Assembly (NCBI GenBank): GCA_036563645.1
Contig: DATCMA010000018.1
Span: 1-64,000 of the forward strand
DNA: 64,000 bases
Direction of reading: 5' to 3'
From: DATCMA01 sp036563645
GTDB lineage: Bacteria > Actinomycetota > Actinomycetes > Mycobacteriales > Micromonosporaceae
This document shows, one piece after another, positions 7,693 to 16,563 of the stretch; within the stretch, counting starts at the first letter, position 1, and each line of letters opens with the position of its first letter. The notes below the pieces were generated by a model. The model saw only the letters and a program-made list of their open reading frames with translations, had not been told where the DNA came from and did no database searches. Made by a program: the position numbers and the translations under genes.

Positions 7693-9519
7693 ATGACTCT
7701 CGATATTCCCTACCAGTCCATCCCCGACATGTTCCTCAAGCGCGTCGCGGCGACCCCCAACCGGCGCGCCTTCGGATACCCGGCACCCGATGACTCCGGG
7801 CCGATCTGGCTGACCTGGGCGGAGGTCGGTCGACGCGCCACGGCGGTCGCCGCCGGACTGCGGGAACTCGGCGTCGGCGACGAGGATCGAGTAGCGATCC
7901 TCGCCAACACCCGGCTCGACTGGATCATCGCCGACCTCGGCGTGATGGCGGCCGGCGGAGCGACCACCACGGTCTACCCGACCACGGAGCCGGAGGAAGC
8001 CGCCTTCATCATTCGCGACTCCGGTTCCAAAGTGCTGATCGTGGAGAACGCGGAGCAAGCCGCCAAGATCGCGGGCGCGGAGCTCCCCAGCCTCACCCAC
8101 GTGGTGCTCATGGACGGCATCCCCGATCCGAGCGCGAACCCGCCCCAGCTCACCCTCGCCGAGGTGCAGGAGCGCGGCGCGGCGGCGCTCAAGGCCGACC
8201 CCGAGCTCATCACCCGCGTGGTGCAGGGGATTACCCAGGATCGGCTCGCCACGCTGATCTACACCTCGGGGACGACCGGTCGTCCGAAGGGCGTGGAGTT
8301 GCTGCACCGCGGCTGGTGCTGGCAGGCGGTGGCCCAGGAGAACCTCCAGATCATGCGCGAGGACGACCTCCACTACCTGTGGCTGCCGTTGTCCCACTCC
8401 TTCGGCAAGTCGCTGCTCTGCGGGATCATCCACGTCGGCGTCCCGACCTACGTCGACGGGCGCGTCGACAAGTTGATCGACATGCTGTCCGTCGTCCGGC
8501 CCACGCTGATGTGCGCCGCGCCGCGCGTGTTCGAGAAGGTCTACAACCGCGTGGTGACCTCGGCCCAGGAGGGCGGGGCGCTCAAGGCCAAGATCTTCTC
8601 GTGGGCGGTCCGGACCGGTAAGGAAAAGGTCGCGCTCGAGCAGGAAGGGCGGCCCGTGCCCGCCGCGCTGCGGGCGAAGTACGCGATCGCGCAGAAGCTC
8701 GTCTTCAGCAAGCTCCACGCCCGACTCGGCGGGCGTATCCGCGTGCTGGTGTCGGGCGCGGCGCCCTTGAGCAAGGACATCGCCTCCTTCTTCGCCGCGG
8801 CGAACCTCCCCATCTGCGAGGGGTACGGGCTTACCGAGGCGAGCGCCGCCGACTTCGTCAACCGCCCTGGAAAGATCAAGATTGGCACGGTGGGGCAGCC
8901 GCTCGGCGACTTGGAGTGCCGCATCGACTCCGACGGGGAGATCCTGCTCCGGGGTGCGCCCGTGATGCGGGGGTACCACAACCTTCCGGAGGAGACCGCC
9001 GCGGCGTTCACCGAGGACGGCTTCTTGCGCACCGGGGACATCGGCACGCTCGACGCCGACGGCTACCTCACGGTCACGGATCGCAAGAAGGATCTCTTCA
9101 AGACATCCGGCGGCAAGTACGTCGCGCCGTCCCACATCGAGGGCCAGTTCAAGGCGATCTGCCCGTACGTCTCCCACGCCGTCGTCATCGGCCAGTCCCG
9201 CAACTACTGCACGATGCTCATCACCCTCGACCCCGACGCGATCACCCAGTGGGCGGCCCACGGCCCGCTGGCCGGCAAGTCGTACGAGGAGATCGTGACC
9301 TCGCCGCAGGTCCGGGAACTGATCGACGGCTACATCGCGAAGCTGAACGCGCAGCTCAACCGCTGGGAGACGATTAAGAAGTTCACGATCCTCCCGCGGG
9401 ACTTGACGATCGAGGATGGCGAGCTGACCCCATCGCTCAAGATCAAGCGGCGGAACGTCGAAGCGAATTTCGCCAGCGCGATCGAGGAGATGTACGCCGG
9501 TACGCTCGCCGAGGTCTGA
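7693..9519 (+). CDS. Long-chain fatty acid-CoA ligase (FadD15-like AMP-forming synthetase)
   Basis: 608 aa, the usual length for actinobacterial FadD15-type enzymes. It activates fatty acids to acyl-CoA through an acyl-AMP intermediate. The P-loop-like motif is LIYTSGTTGRPKG, the adenine-binding motif GYGLTEASA, and the hinge/C-terminal motif DRKKDLFKTSGGKYVAP carries the conserved Asp, Lys and Gly residues. There is no signal peptide, so it is cytosolic or peripheral to the membrane. CGGAGG lies about 11 nt before the ATG. It stands alone, with a long leader upstream and a 15-bp hairpin downstream. Confidence 0.93.
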   Translation: MTLDIPYQSIPDMFLKRVAATPNRRAFGYPAPDDSGPIWLTWAEVGRRATAVAAGLRELGVGDEDRVAILANTRLDWIIADLGVMAAGGATTTVYPTTEPEEAAFIIRDSGSKVLIVENAEQAAKIAGAELPSLTHVVLMDGIPDPSANPPQLTLAEVQERGAAALKADPELITRVVQGITQDRLATLIYTSGTTGRPKGVELLHRGWCWQAVAQENLQIMREDDLHYLWLPLSHSFGKSLLCGIIHVGVPTYVDGRVDKLIDMLSVVRPTLMCAAPRVFEKVYNRVVTSAQEGGALKAKIFSWAVRTGKEKVALEQEGRPVPAALRAKYAIAQKLVFSKLHARLGGRIRVLVSGAAPLSKDIASFFAAANLPICEGYGLTEASAADFVNRPGKIKIGTVGQPLGDLECRIDSDGEILLRGAPVMRGYHNLPEETAAAFTEDGFLRTGDIGTLDADGYLTVTDRKKDLFKTSGGKYVAPSHIEGQFKAICPYVSHAVVIGQSRNYCTMLITLDPDAITQWAAHGPLAGKSYEEIVTSPQVRELIDGYIAKLNAQLNRWETIKKFTILPRDLTIEDGELTPSLKIKRRNVEANFASAIEEMYAGTLAEV

Positions 9520-9528
9520 CGCGCGACG

Positions 9529-9565
9529 CGCCGGTGCCGCCGGATCGCCCCCGGCGGCACCGGCG
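9529..9565 (+). terminator. 15-bp perfect hairpin after the acyl-CoA ligase
   Basis: The arms CGCCGGTGCCGCCGG (9529-9543) and CCGGCGGCACCGGCG (9551-9565) begin 10 nt after the stop codon, with a 7-nt loop. No U-tract follows, as is typical of high-GC actinobacteria. Confidence 0.8.
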
Positions 9566-9787
9566 TCACCCTGTGGCGTGCGCCCGCGCTCCCTGCGCGT
9601 CGTCGCCGTGGCCTCGCGGCCCGGCGGGCGCCCCTACGTCCCGAAGATCGACGAACCGGATAGCGGGAATCACAGAGCAACTGCCTATTCGCGCAGCTAA
9701 CGGCGGAAATCTCGCGCGCGGAATATCAGGTCCCTACCTATGCAATAGGGGACTTGCGATACGGAATCACCACGGCATGATTTTTTC

Positions 9788-10267
9788 ATGGCGGATGACA
9801 CATGGCGATGGACCGATGCCTGGCTCTTCGTCGCGGTGATTATCGCCAACGGCGCGGGACGGCACCGCCGCTCGCCGTCTACGAGACGCCCGGAGGGAAT
9901 CCGGATCGCCGACGTCATGGTCACCGCGCACCATCTCCACCAAGCCCTCCCCACGCGACACGACATCGAGCAGGCGATTCGCCGCCTCGCGGGAATGGGT
10001 CTCATCACCGTCAACGACGGGTGGATCCAGGTGTTGCCGGCCGGTGCGGAGCTGTGGCGCAACCGGCCGCGCAACGGTCTATCGGCGGTCGTCGACACCA
10101 TCTACACGGCGCTCACTCGGCTCGGTCCGCCGCGCGAGGCGGACTGGCATCTGGCTGAGGACGAGCACCGGGCCGCGGTGCACGAGTTCCGGCTCCGCCG
10201 CGCTCTCCCCACCCCACGTCGCTCCACATTGGAGCGAATTGGCCGAACGGGGCAGGGGACGATGTAG
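9788..10267 (+). CDS. Conserved hypothetical protein, possible winged-helix domain
   Basis: 159 aa. I do not recognise a named family with certainty. Residues about 40-85 (IRIADVMVTAHHLHQALPTR, then DIEQAIRRLAGMGLITV) read like a winged-helix repeat: two helices, then a strand leading to a residual DNA-binding wing. The rest is basic and lacks motifs. The ATG has no obvious ribosome-binding site and follows a T6 run flanked by CATG. It runs convergently toward hisF, with a hairpin between. Codon use is like its neighbours, so it is probably a real gene of unknown role. Confidence 0.62.
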   Translation: MADDTWRWTDAWLFVAVIIANGAGRHRRSPSTRRPEGIRIADVMVTAHHLHQALPTRHDIEQAIRRLAGMGLITVNDGWIQVLPAGAELWRNRPRNGLSAVVDTIYTALTRLGPPREADWHLAEDEHRAAVHEFRLRRALPTPRRSTLERIGRTGQGTM

Positions 10268-10299
10268 GCGGACACCAGAGTCCCGCGACGCGACCCCGG

Positions 10300-10331
10300 G
10301 GGATTCGGGCTGCGTGCCCGGCCCGAATCCC
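10300..10331. terminator. 11-bp hairpin between convergent hypothetical gene and hisF
   Basis: GGGATTCGGGC (10300-10310) pairs with GCCCGAATCCC (10321-10331) over a 10-nt loop. It lies 10 nt from the hisF stop and about 30 nt from the stop of the plus-strand gene, so it can serve both directions. Confidence 0.75.
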
Positions 10332-10341
10332 GGTAGCGCGG

Positions 10342-11103
10342 TCAGCGCACCGGATGACCCGCCTCGCGCAGCGCCTGCTTGACCTCGCCGATACTCACCT
10401 CGCCGAAGTGGAAGACGCTGGCCGCCAACACCGCGTCCGCGCCTGCGTCCACCGCCGGCGGGAAATGCTCCGCCTTCCCCGCTCCGCCGCTGGCGATCAC
10501 CGGAATCTCCACGACCGCCCGTACCGCGGAGATCAGCTCCAGGTCGAAGCCCGCCTTCGTACCGTCGGCGTCCATGGAGTTGAGCAGTAGCTCCCCAGCG
10601 CCCAGCTCCGCGCCGCGGCGAGCCCACTCAATCGCGTCGATGCCGGTGCCCCGCCGCCCCCCGTGGGTGGTGACTTCGAACCCGCTGGGCGTCCCCGGCG
10701 CCCGCCGGACGTCGAGTGAGAGCACCAGCACCTGCCGACCAAACCGGTCAGCGATCTCCGAGATCAGCTCGGGTCGGGCGATCGCCGCGGTGTTGACCCC
10801 CACCTTGTCCGCGCCGGCCCGCAGCAGAGCGTCCACATCGGCCACCGAGCGGACGCCGCCGCCGACGGTCAACGGGATGGAGACTGACTCCGCGGTGCGA
10901 CGCACGACCTCGAGCATCGTGCCGCGGCCGGCGGCGGAGGCGGTGACGTCGAGGAAGGTCAGCTCGTCCGCCCCCGCCCTGTCGTACGCGGCCGCGAGCT
11001 CGACCGGGTCCCCCGCGTCCCGGAGGTTCAGAAAGTTCACCCCTTTGACGACCCTGCCCGCGTCCACGTCGAGGCAGGGGATCACCCGTACCGCCAGCGT
11101 CAT
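10342..11103 (-). CDS. hisF: Imidazole glycerol phosphate synthase cyclase subunit
   Basis: 253 aa. A TIM barrel that, with HisH, converts PRFAR plus ammonia into IGP and AICAR, step 5 of histidine synthesis. Catalytic Asp residues are in RVIPCLDVDAGRVVKG and in LLNSMDADGTKAGFD; the phosphate-binding loops GGGVRS and ASGGAG are present. The start ATG overlaps the priA stop (ATGA), so this is the last, translationally coupled gene of the his operon. Confidence 0.97.
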   Translation of the reverse strand: MTLAVRVIPCLDVDAGRVVKGVNFLNLRDAGDPVELAAAYDRAGADELTFLDVTASAAGRGTMLEVVRRTAESVSIPLTVGGGVRSVADVDALLRAGADKVGVNTAAIARPELISEIADRFGRQVLVLSLDVRRAPGTPSGFEVTTHGGRRGTGIDAIEWARRGAELGAGELLLNSMDADGTKAGFDLELISAVRAVVEIPVIASGGAGKAEHFPPAVDAGADAVLAASVFHFGEVSIGEVKQALREAGHPVR

Positions 11104-11846
11104 GAGCGCTCCTGGGACGCACCCGCGGCCGCCAGCGTCGCGAGCGCCTCGGCGACCGTGAAGGCACCGGCGTACAGCGCTTTGCCGACGATGACACCTT
11201 CGACGCCGATCGGCTCCAACGCGGCCAGCGCGCGCAGGTCGTCCAACGTCGACACCCCACCCGAGGCGATCACCGGGCGGTCCGTCGCCGCGCACACCTG
11301 GCGCAGCAACTCGAGGTTCGGGCCGCGCATGGTGCCGTCTTTAGTGATGTCGGTGACGACGTACCGCGCCGCGCCCGCCTTGTCGAGGCGGGCCAACACC
11401 TCGAAGAGATCGCCCCCGTCGCGGGTCCAGCCGCGGGCCGACAGGGTACGCCCACGTACGTCGAGCCCGATCGCGACCCGGTCGCCGTATTCGCTGACCA
11501 CCCGGTCACACCACTCCGGGTTCTCCAGCGCGGCCGTCCCGATATTCACGCGGGCCGCGCCGGTGGCCAAGGCCCGCCGCAGCGACTCGTCGTCGCGGAT
11601 CCCCCCAGAGAGCTCCACCGCCACGTCCACCCGCCGCACCACCTCAGCGAGCACGTCGGCGTTGGAGCCACGCCCAAACGCCGCGTCGAGGTCGACAAGG
11701 TGAATCCACTCGGCGCCGTCGCGCTGCCACGCCAGCGCCGCCTCCAGCGGATCCCCGTACGAGGTCTCCGTGCCAGCCGCCCCTTGCACGAGGCGTACCG
11801 CCTGACCATAGGCGACGTCGACGGCGGGAAGCAGAGTCAGGGTCAC
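11100..11846 (-). CDS. priA: Bifunctional phosphoribosyl isomerase A (HisA/TrpF)
   Basis: 248 aa TIM barrel. The catalytic Asp pair is seen in LLPAVDVAYGQAVRL (near residue 10) and TDITKDGTMRGPN. Actinobacterial HisA-type enzymes also act as phosphoribosylanthranilate isomerase (PriA); that dual role is inferred from lineage. No trpF is seen in the window. The start is GTG at 11846, about 50 nt after hisH ends, and the gene overlaps hisF by 4 nt. Confidence 0.93.
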   Translation of the reverse strand: MTLTLLPAVDVAYGQAVRLVQGAAGTETSYGDPLEAALAWQRDGAEWIHLVDLDAAFGRGSNADVLAEVVRRVDVAVELSGGIRDDESLRRALATGAARVNIGTAALENPEWCDRVVSEYGDRVAIGLDVRGRTLSARGWTRDGGDLFEVLARLDKAGAARYVVTDITKDGTMRGPNLELLRQVCAATDRPVIASGGVSTLDDLRALAALEPIGVEGVIVGKALYAGAFTVAEALATLAAAGASQERS

Positions 11847-11895
11847 GTCACGTCTCCAATCTGGTCCGAGGCCCACGGCCGACGGGCGTCTGCGG

Positions 11896-12561
11896 TCACA
11901 GCGTCGACACCCAGTTGCGCAGCACGATCGCGCCGATCGCGCCGGATTTCTCGGGGTGGAACTGCGTCGCCGACACCGCGCCCCACTCCACCGCGGCCAC
12001 GAACGTACCGCCGTGGACACAGGTGGCGACACGCGCCCCGATCGCGGTGAGGGCGTCCACGTCGGTCGCGGCGTACGAGTGGACGAAGTAGCAGCGAGCC
12101 CCCGGCTCCACCCCCGCGAACAACACGCTGTCCCCTGGGGCGTGCACCACGTTCCAGCCCATGTGCGGGACCCGCGGCGCAGACAGCCGGGTCACCCCGC
12201 CGGGGAGGATGCCCAGCCCACGGGTCACCACCCCGTGCTCCTCCCCGTACTCGAAGAGGACCTGCATACCGACGCAGATGCCGAGCACCGGCCGTCCAGC
12301 GGAGACCCGCTCGGCGATGACCCGCCGGGCCTCCCCGAGGCCGGCCATGCACGCCGCGAACGCCCCCACGCCGGGCACGACCAGGCCGTCGGCCCGGGCG
12401 GCGGCGTCGAGATCCGGGGTGACGGTGACCGTCGCGCCCGCCTGCGCCAGCGCCCGCTCCGCCGAGCGGAGATTGCCCGACCCGTAGTCGAGCACGACCA
12501 CGCTGGGCCGGCTGTCACGCGACGCGCGGGGCGACGACTCGGGGGACGGCGCGCTCACCAT
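11896..12561 (-). CDS. hisH: Imidazole glycerol phosphate synthase glutaminase subunit
   Basis: 221 aa class I glutamine amidotransferase that supplies ammonia to HisF. The nucleophile Cys is in GICVGMQVLFEYG, and His and Glu are in TQFHPEKSG. The core begins at VVVLDYGSGNLRS after a short extra N-terminal tail rich in Ser and Pro (about 19 residues), which a later start would shorten. The ATG at 12561 overlaps the stop of the small membrane protein by a single base. Confidence 0.95.
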   Translation of the reverse strand: MVSAPSPESSPRASRDSRPSVVVLDYGSGNLRSAERALAQAGATVTVTPDLDAAARADGLVVPGVGAFAACMAGLGEARRVIAERVSAGRPVLGICVGMQVLFEYGEEHGVVTRGLGILPGGVTRLSAPRVPHMGWNVVHAPGDSVLFAGVEPGARCYFVHSYAATDVDALTAIGARVATCVHGGTFVAAVEWGAVSATQFHPEKSGAIGAIVLRNWVSTL

Positions 12562-12731
12562 CACCGCTCCCCCGGAATCAGCCACAGGACACCCGCCGCA
12601 CCGGCGAGCAGCGCCAGCAGACCGACCACGCCGATCGCCACGCGGGGCGCGCCCTGGCGGTAGAGCGACCACACCCCACCGACCAACATCCCGGTCAGCC
12701 CGAACAGGACGACTGGCAATACGGCTCTCAT
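12561..12731 (-). CDS. Small two-helix membrane protein inside the his operon
   Basis: 56 aa. It consists of two hydrophobic helices (AVLPVVLFGLTGMLVGGVWS and VAIGVVGLLALLAGAAGVLW) joined by a short basic loop (YRQGAPR). The gene is packed 1 nt after hisB and overlaps hisH by 1 nt, so it is certainly cotranscribed. A small membrane ORF at this position is familiar in other actinobacterial his operons, but its function is not known. Nothing in it suggests an enzyme. Confidence 0.8.
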   Translation of the reverse strand: MRAVLPVVLFGLTGMLVGGVWSLYRQGAPRVAIGVVGLLALLAGAAGVLWLIPGER

Positions 12732-12732
12732 C

Positions 12733-13344
12733 TCACAGCGTTCCCTTGGTGCTGGGCACCGCACCCGCCGCACGTGGGTCGATCTCCACCGCCTCGCGCA
12801 ACGCGCGGGCGACCGCCTTGAACTGCGCCTCCACCACGTGGTGCGCGTCCGGCTGGGCACCCGGGCGAGCCGCCCGGAGCACGTCGACGTGCAGCGTGAT
12901 CCGGGCCGCGTGCCCGAACGACTCCCAGATGTGCCGCGTCATGCTGGTGGGGTACACCGCACCGATGAACGGGGCGAGCGGCGGCTCGTCGTGCACGACG
13001 TACGGCCGGCCAGAGAGGTCGACCGCGGCGCGCACCAACACCTCATCCAACGGCACCGTCGCCGACCCGTACCGGCGGATCCCGGCCTTGTTTCCCAAGG
13101 CCTCGGCGAACGCCGCACCCAGCGCTAGCGCGGTGTCCTCCATGGTGTGGTGCGCGTCGACCTCCAGGTCGCCGGTGGTGCGGACGACCAGGTCGAAGCC
13201 ACCGTGTCGGGCGATCTGGTTGAGCATGTGGTCGAAGAAGCCGATCCCGGTGCTGATCTCAGCCCGACCCGTTCCGTCGAGCTCCAGCTCCACCAGCACC
13301 GTGGTCTCCGCGGTGGACCGCTCGACCCGGGCGGCGCGACTCAT
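12733..13344 (-). CDS. hisB: Imidazoleglycerol-phosphate dehydratase
   Basis: 203 aa, monofunctional form (no phosphatase domain). It dehydrates IGP to imidazole acetol phosphate. The two manganese-binding His/Glu motifs, DAHHTMED and DAHHVVEA, are intact, as is FFDHMLNQIARHG. The start ATG lies 15 nt downstream of the hisC stop. Length and motif order match the family. Confidence 0.97.
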   Translation of the reverse strand: MSRAARVERSTAETTVLVELELDGTGRAEISTGIGFFDHMLNQIARHGGFDLVVRTTGDLEVDAHHTMEDTALALGAAFAEALGNKAGIRRYGSATVPLDEVLVRAAVDLSGRPYVVHDEPPLAPFIGAVYPTSMTRHIWESFGHAARITLHVDVLRAARPGAQPDAHHVVEAQFKAVARALREAVEIDPRAAGAVPSTKGTL

Positions 13345-13359
13345 GCTGCACTCACCTCT

Positions 13360-14451
13360 CTAGGTTCGTTCCCGCGCGATCTCCACCATGGCGCGCAGGA
13401 ACGCGTCCGTCTCCTCGGGCGTGCCGGCGGTGACCCGCAGCCAGCCGGGCAGTCCGACGTCCCGTACGAGCACCCCGCGGTCGAGCAACGCCTGCCACAC
13501 GATCCGCTGGTCACCGCCGACCTCGAACAGGACGAAGTTCGCGTCACTGTCCGCGACGCGGTACCCCTGCTCGCGCAGCGTCCGCACGATTCGGTCACGC
13601 TGCTCTTTGATCACTTCGACGGTGCTGAGCAGCAGGTCGCGGTGCGCGAGCGCCGCCCGCGCGGCAGCCTGGGTCAGCGAGGACAGGTGGTAGGGCAGCC
13701 GCACGAGCTGGACGGCCTCCACCACCGCCGGATCCGCCGCGAGGTAACCGAGCCGGCCGCCGGCGAAGCCGAAGGCCTTGCTCATCGTACGAGTGACGAC
13801 GAGCCGCGGGTGATCGGGCAGCAGGGTCAGCGCGCTCGGCGTACCAGGGCGGGCGAATTCCGCGTACGCCTCGTCCACCACCACCATGCCCGGAGCGACG
13901 TCGAGGACAGCCCGCACCACCGCCACATCGAGCGCCGTCCCCGTGGGGTTGTTCGGCGAACAGAGGAAGACGACATCCGGGCGGTGCGCCTCGACCTGAG
14001 CGGCGGCCTCCTGGGGGGTCAGGTCGAAGTCGGCGCCCCGGCGGCCCTCGATCCAGCGCGTGCCGGTGGCGACCGCCAACAGCGGATGCATCGAGTAGCC
14101 CGGAGCGAAGCCCATCGCGCTCCGCCCTGGCCCGCCAAAGACCTGCAAGAGCTGCTGCTGAATCTCGTTGGAGCCGTTGGCCGCCCAGACATGCGCGCTG
14201 GTCAAGCCGTGGCCGAGGTAGTCGGCGAGGTCGGCGCGCAGGGCGAGCGCTTCCCGATCCGGGTACCGGTTGAGCGTCCGCAGCTCGGCCTGGATCGCCT
14301 TGCTGACCGCCGCGACGACCTCATCCGGGACCGGGTAGGAGTTCTCGTTGGTGTTCAGCCGCACGGGCACGTCGAGCTGAGGAGCGCCATAGGGGCGCAT
14401 GCCGCGCAGATCGTCCCGCAGCGGTAGCTCATCAAGGCTGGTCACTGCCAC
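13360..14451 (-). CDS. hisC: Histidinol-phosphate aminotransferase
   Basis: 363 aa, class I/II PLP aminotransferase converting imidazole acetol phosphate to histidinol phosphate. The Schiff-base Lys is in TRTMSKAFGFAGGRLGY; LCSPNNPTG and VVDEAYAEF are the substrate and PLP-ring contacts. The N-terminus (LRGMRPYGAPQLDVPVRLNT) is typical. It follows hisD by 6 nt in the operon. Confidence 0.96.
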   Translation of the reverse strand: MAVTSLDELPLRDDLRGMRPYGAPQLDVPVRLNTNENSYPVPDEVVAAVSKAIQAELRTLNRYPDREALALRADLADYLGHGLTSAHVWAANGSNEIQQQLLQVFGGPGRSAMGFAPGYSMHPLLAVATGTRWIEGRRGADFDLTPQEAAAQVEAHRPDVVFLCSPNNPTGTALDVAVVRAVLDVAPGMVVVDEAYAEFARPGTPSALTLLPDHPRLVVTRTMSKAFGFAGGRLGYLAADPAVVEAVQLVRLPYHLSSLTQAAARAALAHRDLLLSTVEVIKEQRDRIVRTLREQGYRVADSDANFVLFEVGGDQRIVWQALLDRGVLVRDVGLPGWLRVTAGTPEETDAFLRAMVEIARERT

Positions 14452-14457
14452 TCCGCC

Positions 14458-15780
14458 TCAGGACAACGCCTCAGGGAAACGCGCCTGCACCGCCTCGCCG
14501 TGCGCCGGCAGATCCTCGACCGTCGCCAGCGTCACCACGTGCGAGGCGACCTCCCGCAGCGCCTCCTTGTCGTACTCGATGACCTGGACGCTGCGGAGGA
14601 ACGAGTACACCGACAGGCCGGAGGAGTGCCGCGCGCAGCCGCCGGTCGGCAGCACGTGGTTGGAACCGGCGCAGTAGTCGCCGAGCGACACCGGGGAGTA
14701 CGGGCCGACGAAGATGGCGCCGGCGTTGCGCACCCGCATCGCCCACTGCCGCGCGTCCCGGGTCTGGATCTCCAGGTGTTCGGCCGCGTACGCGTCGACC
14801 ACCCGCAGCCCCGCTTCGAGGTCGTCGACGAGGACCACGCCGGACTGGGAGCCGGTCAGCGCGGCGGTGATCCGCTCACTGTGCTTGGTCGCGCGCACCC
14901 GCCGCTCCAGCTCGCGTTCCACCGCCTCCACCAGCTCCTCCGACGGGGTGATCAGCACGCTGGCGGCGAGCGGATCGTGCTCGGCTTGGCTGATCAGGTC
15001 AGCGGCGACGTGCACGGGATCCGCCGTGTCATCCGCGAGAATCGCGATTTCGGTCGGCCCGGCCTCCGCGTCGATGCCGACCACACCTCGCAGCAGCCGC
15101 TTGGCGGCGGTGACCCAGATGTTGCCCGGCCCGGTGATGATGTCGACCGGCTCGCAGCGCTCCGCGCCGTCGGCGCTGGTCTGCGCGCCGTACCCGAGCA
15201 TCGCAATCGCCTGGGCGCCGCCGACGGCGTACACCTCGTCGACGCCGAGCAGGGCGCACGCGGCGAGCACCCGGGGATCGGGCAAGCCGCCGTTGTCCCG
15301 CTGCGGCGGGCTCACCACGACCAGCGACTCCACGCCGGCGACCTGCGCGGGGACGACGTTCATCACCACCGTCGACGGGTACATCGCCAGGCCCCCGGGG
15401 ACGTAGAGGCCCACCCGGGAGACCGGCACCCACCGCTCGGTGACCGTGCCGCCCGGCACCACCTGCGTGGTCACCTCCGACGGCCGTTGCGCGGCGTGCA
15501 CCGTCCGCACCCGGGTGATCGCCTCCAGGAGGGCCGCCCGAACCTGAGGGTCGAGCTCCCGCTCGGCGGCGGCGAGCGCCTCCGCGGGGACGCGGAAACG
15601 GTCGAGTCGGACGCCATCGAAGCACTCGGTGGCGTCTCGAATGGCGTCGAAACCGCGCTCGCGGACCGCGTCCACCACAGGTCGGATACGGTCAACCGCG
15701 GTAGCGACATCGATTTGGGCGCGCGGGAGCAGGCCCCGCGGGTCACGCGAGCTACCACGCAGGTCGATCCGGTTCAGCAC
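14458..15780 (-). CDS. hisD: Histidinol dehydrogenase
   Basis: 440 aa zinc enzyme oxidising histidinol to histidine in two NAD-dependent steps. Seen motifs are YAVGGAQAIAMLGYG, TGPGNIWVTAAKRLL, the zinc ligands in SQAEHDPLA, and GLSVYSFLR near the C-terminus. The frame is open far upstream across the Lon-domain gene. GTG at 15780 was chosen because LNRIDLRG is the normal HisD N-terminus and a TAGACT hexamer ends 7 nt before it, as in a leaderless promoter. First gene of the his operon. Confidence 0.95.
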   Translation of the reverse strand: MLNRIDLRGSSRDPRGLLPRAQIDVATAVDRIRPVVDAVRERGFDAIRDATECFDGVRLDRFRVPAEALAAAERELDPQVRAALLEAITRVRTVHAAQRPSEVTTQVVPGGTVTERWVPVSRVGLYVPGGLAMYPSTVVMNVVPAQVAGVESLVVVSPPQRDNGGLPDPRVLAACALLGVDEVYAVGGAQAIAMLGYGAQTSADGAERCEPVDIITGPGNIWVTAAKRLLRGVVGIDAEAGPTEIAILADDTADPVHVAADLISQAEHDPLAASVLITPSEELVEAVERELERRVRATKHSERITAALTGSQSGVVLVDDLEAGLRVVDAYAAEHLEIQTRDARQWAMRVRNAGAIFVGPYSPVSLGDYCAGSNHVLPTGGCARHSSGLSVYSFLRSVQVIEYDKEALREVASHVVTLATVEDLPAHGEAVQARFPEALS

Positions 15781-15787
15781 CCTTGCG

Positions 15788-15793
15788 AGTCTA
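15788..15793 (-). promoter_or_regulatory. Candidate -10 element of the his operon
   Basis: On the minus strand TAGACT ends 7 nt before the hisD GTG, placing the transcription start at or next to the start codon. No good -35 hexamer is visible 16-18 bp upstream. Confidence 0.5.
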
Positions 15794-15855
15794 TGCCGCC
15801 GGTTGAGTGAGCCACCCTCGGCCTCCGGTGCTCGGAGCGGTGAATCCCACCACGC

Positions 15856-15861
15856 TAGGCT
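15856..15861 (+). promoter_or_regulatory. Candidate -10 element of the Lon-domain gene
   Basis: TAGGCT ends 6 nt before GTG at 15868, so the transcript probably starts on the start codon. It faces away from the hisD -10 element about 65 bp away. No clear -35 box is seen. Confidence 0.5.
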
Positions 15862-15867
15862 CGTCCA

Positions 15868-16563
15868 GTGACCTCGCGGTTGCCGGTCTTCCCTCTGAAC
15901 ACGGTGCTGTTTCCGGGGCTCGTCCTGCCGCTGCACGTCTTCGAGGAACGCTACCGCGCGCTGGTACGGCACCTGGTGTCTCTGCCCGAGGGTACGCCGC
16001 GGGAGTTCGGCGTGGTGGCCATCCGACAGGGTTGGGAGACGTTGACCCCGCCCATCAGCGGCCTGTCCGCCGCGGCGGTCAGCCTGCACGAGATCGGCTG
16101 TAGCGCCGAACTCCGTCGGGTCACCGAGCTGCCCGATGGTCGGTATCACATCGTCACCGTCGGCCGGCAACGCTTCCGCATCGCCCGCATCGACGCCCAC
16201 TCCACCCCCTACCTGCAGGCGGAGGTGGAGTGGTTGCCGGAATCCCCCGAGGACGCCGACCTCGCCGACCTCCTCGCGCCCCGCGTGCTCGCGGTGTTCC
16301 GGCAGTACCTCCGACTCCTCCGGGGGGAGTCCCAGCAGTTCTCCGAACAGCTCCCGGACGACCCCACCGTGCTGTCGCACCTGGTCGCCGCGACCGCGGT
16401 GCTCACCGTCGACGACCGGCAACGGCTGCTCGCCGCGCCCGGCACCGCCCAGCGGCTGCGGGAGGAGCTGCGGCTGCTCACTCGGGAGGTGACGCTGCTG
16501 CGCCACGTGCGGGCGGTGCCGGTGCCCCTGGCGGAGCTTGCGGTGCCGGCGAGTCCGAACTAG
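15868..16563 (+). CDS. Lon N-terminal (substrate-binding) domain protein, stand-alone
   Basis: 231 aa. It begins LPVFPLNTVLFPGLVLPLHVFEERY, matched by the opening of Lon protease N-domains, but there is no ATPase or protease domain. Such short LonN proteins are widespread in actinobacteria; the domain binds protein substrates, and the stand-alone role is not settled. The start lacks a ribosome-binding site and looks leaderless. Its last 86 bp overlap the end of the convergent membrane-protein gene. Confidence 0.88.
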   Translation: MTSRLPVFPLNTVLFPGLVLPLHVFEERYRALVRHLVSLPEGTPREFGVVAIRQGWETLTPPISGLSAAAVSLHEIGCSAELRRVTELPDGRYHIVTVGRQRFRIARIDAHSTPYLQAEVEWLPESPEDADLADLLAPRVLAVFRQYLRLLRGESQQFSEQLPDDPTVLSHLVAATAVLTVDDRQRLLAAPGTAQRLREELRLLTREVTLLRHVRAVPVPLAELAVPASPN

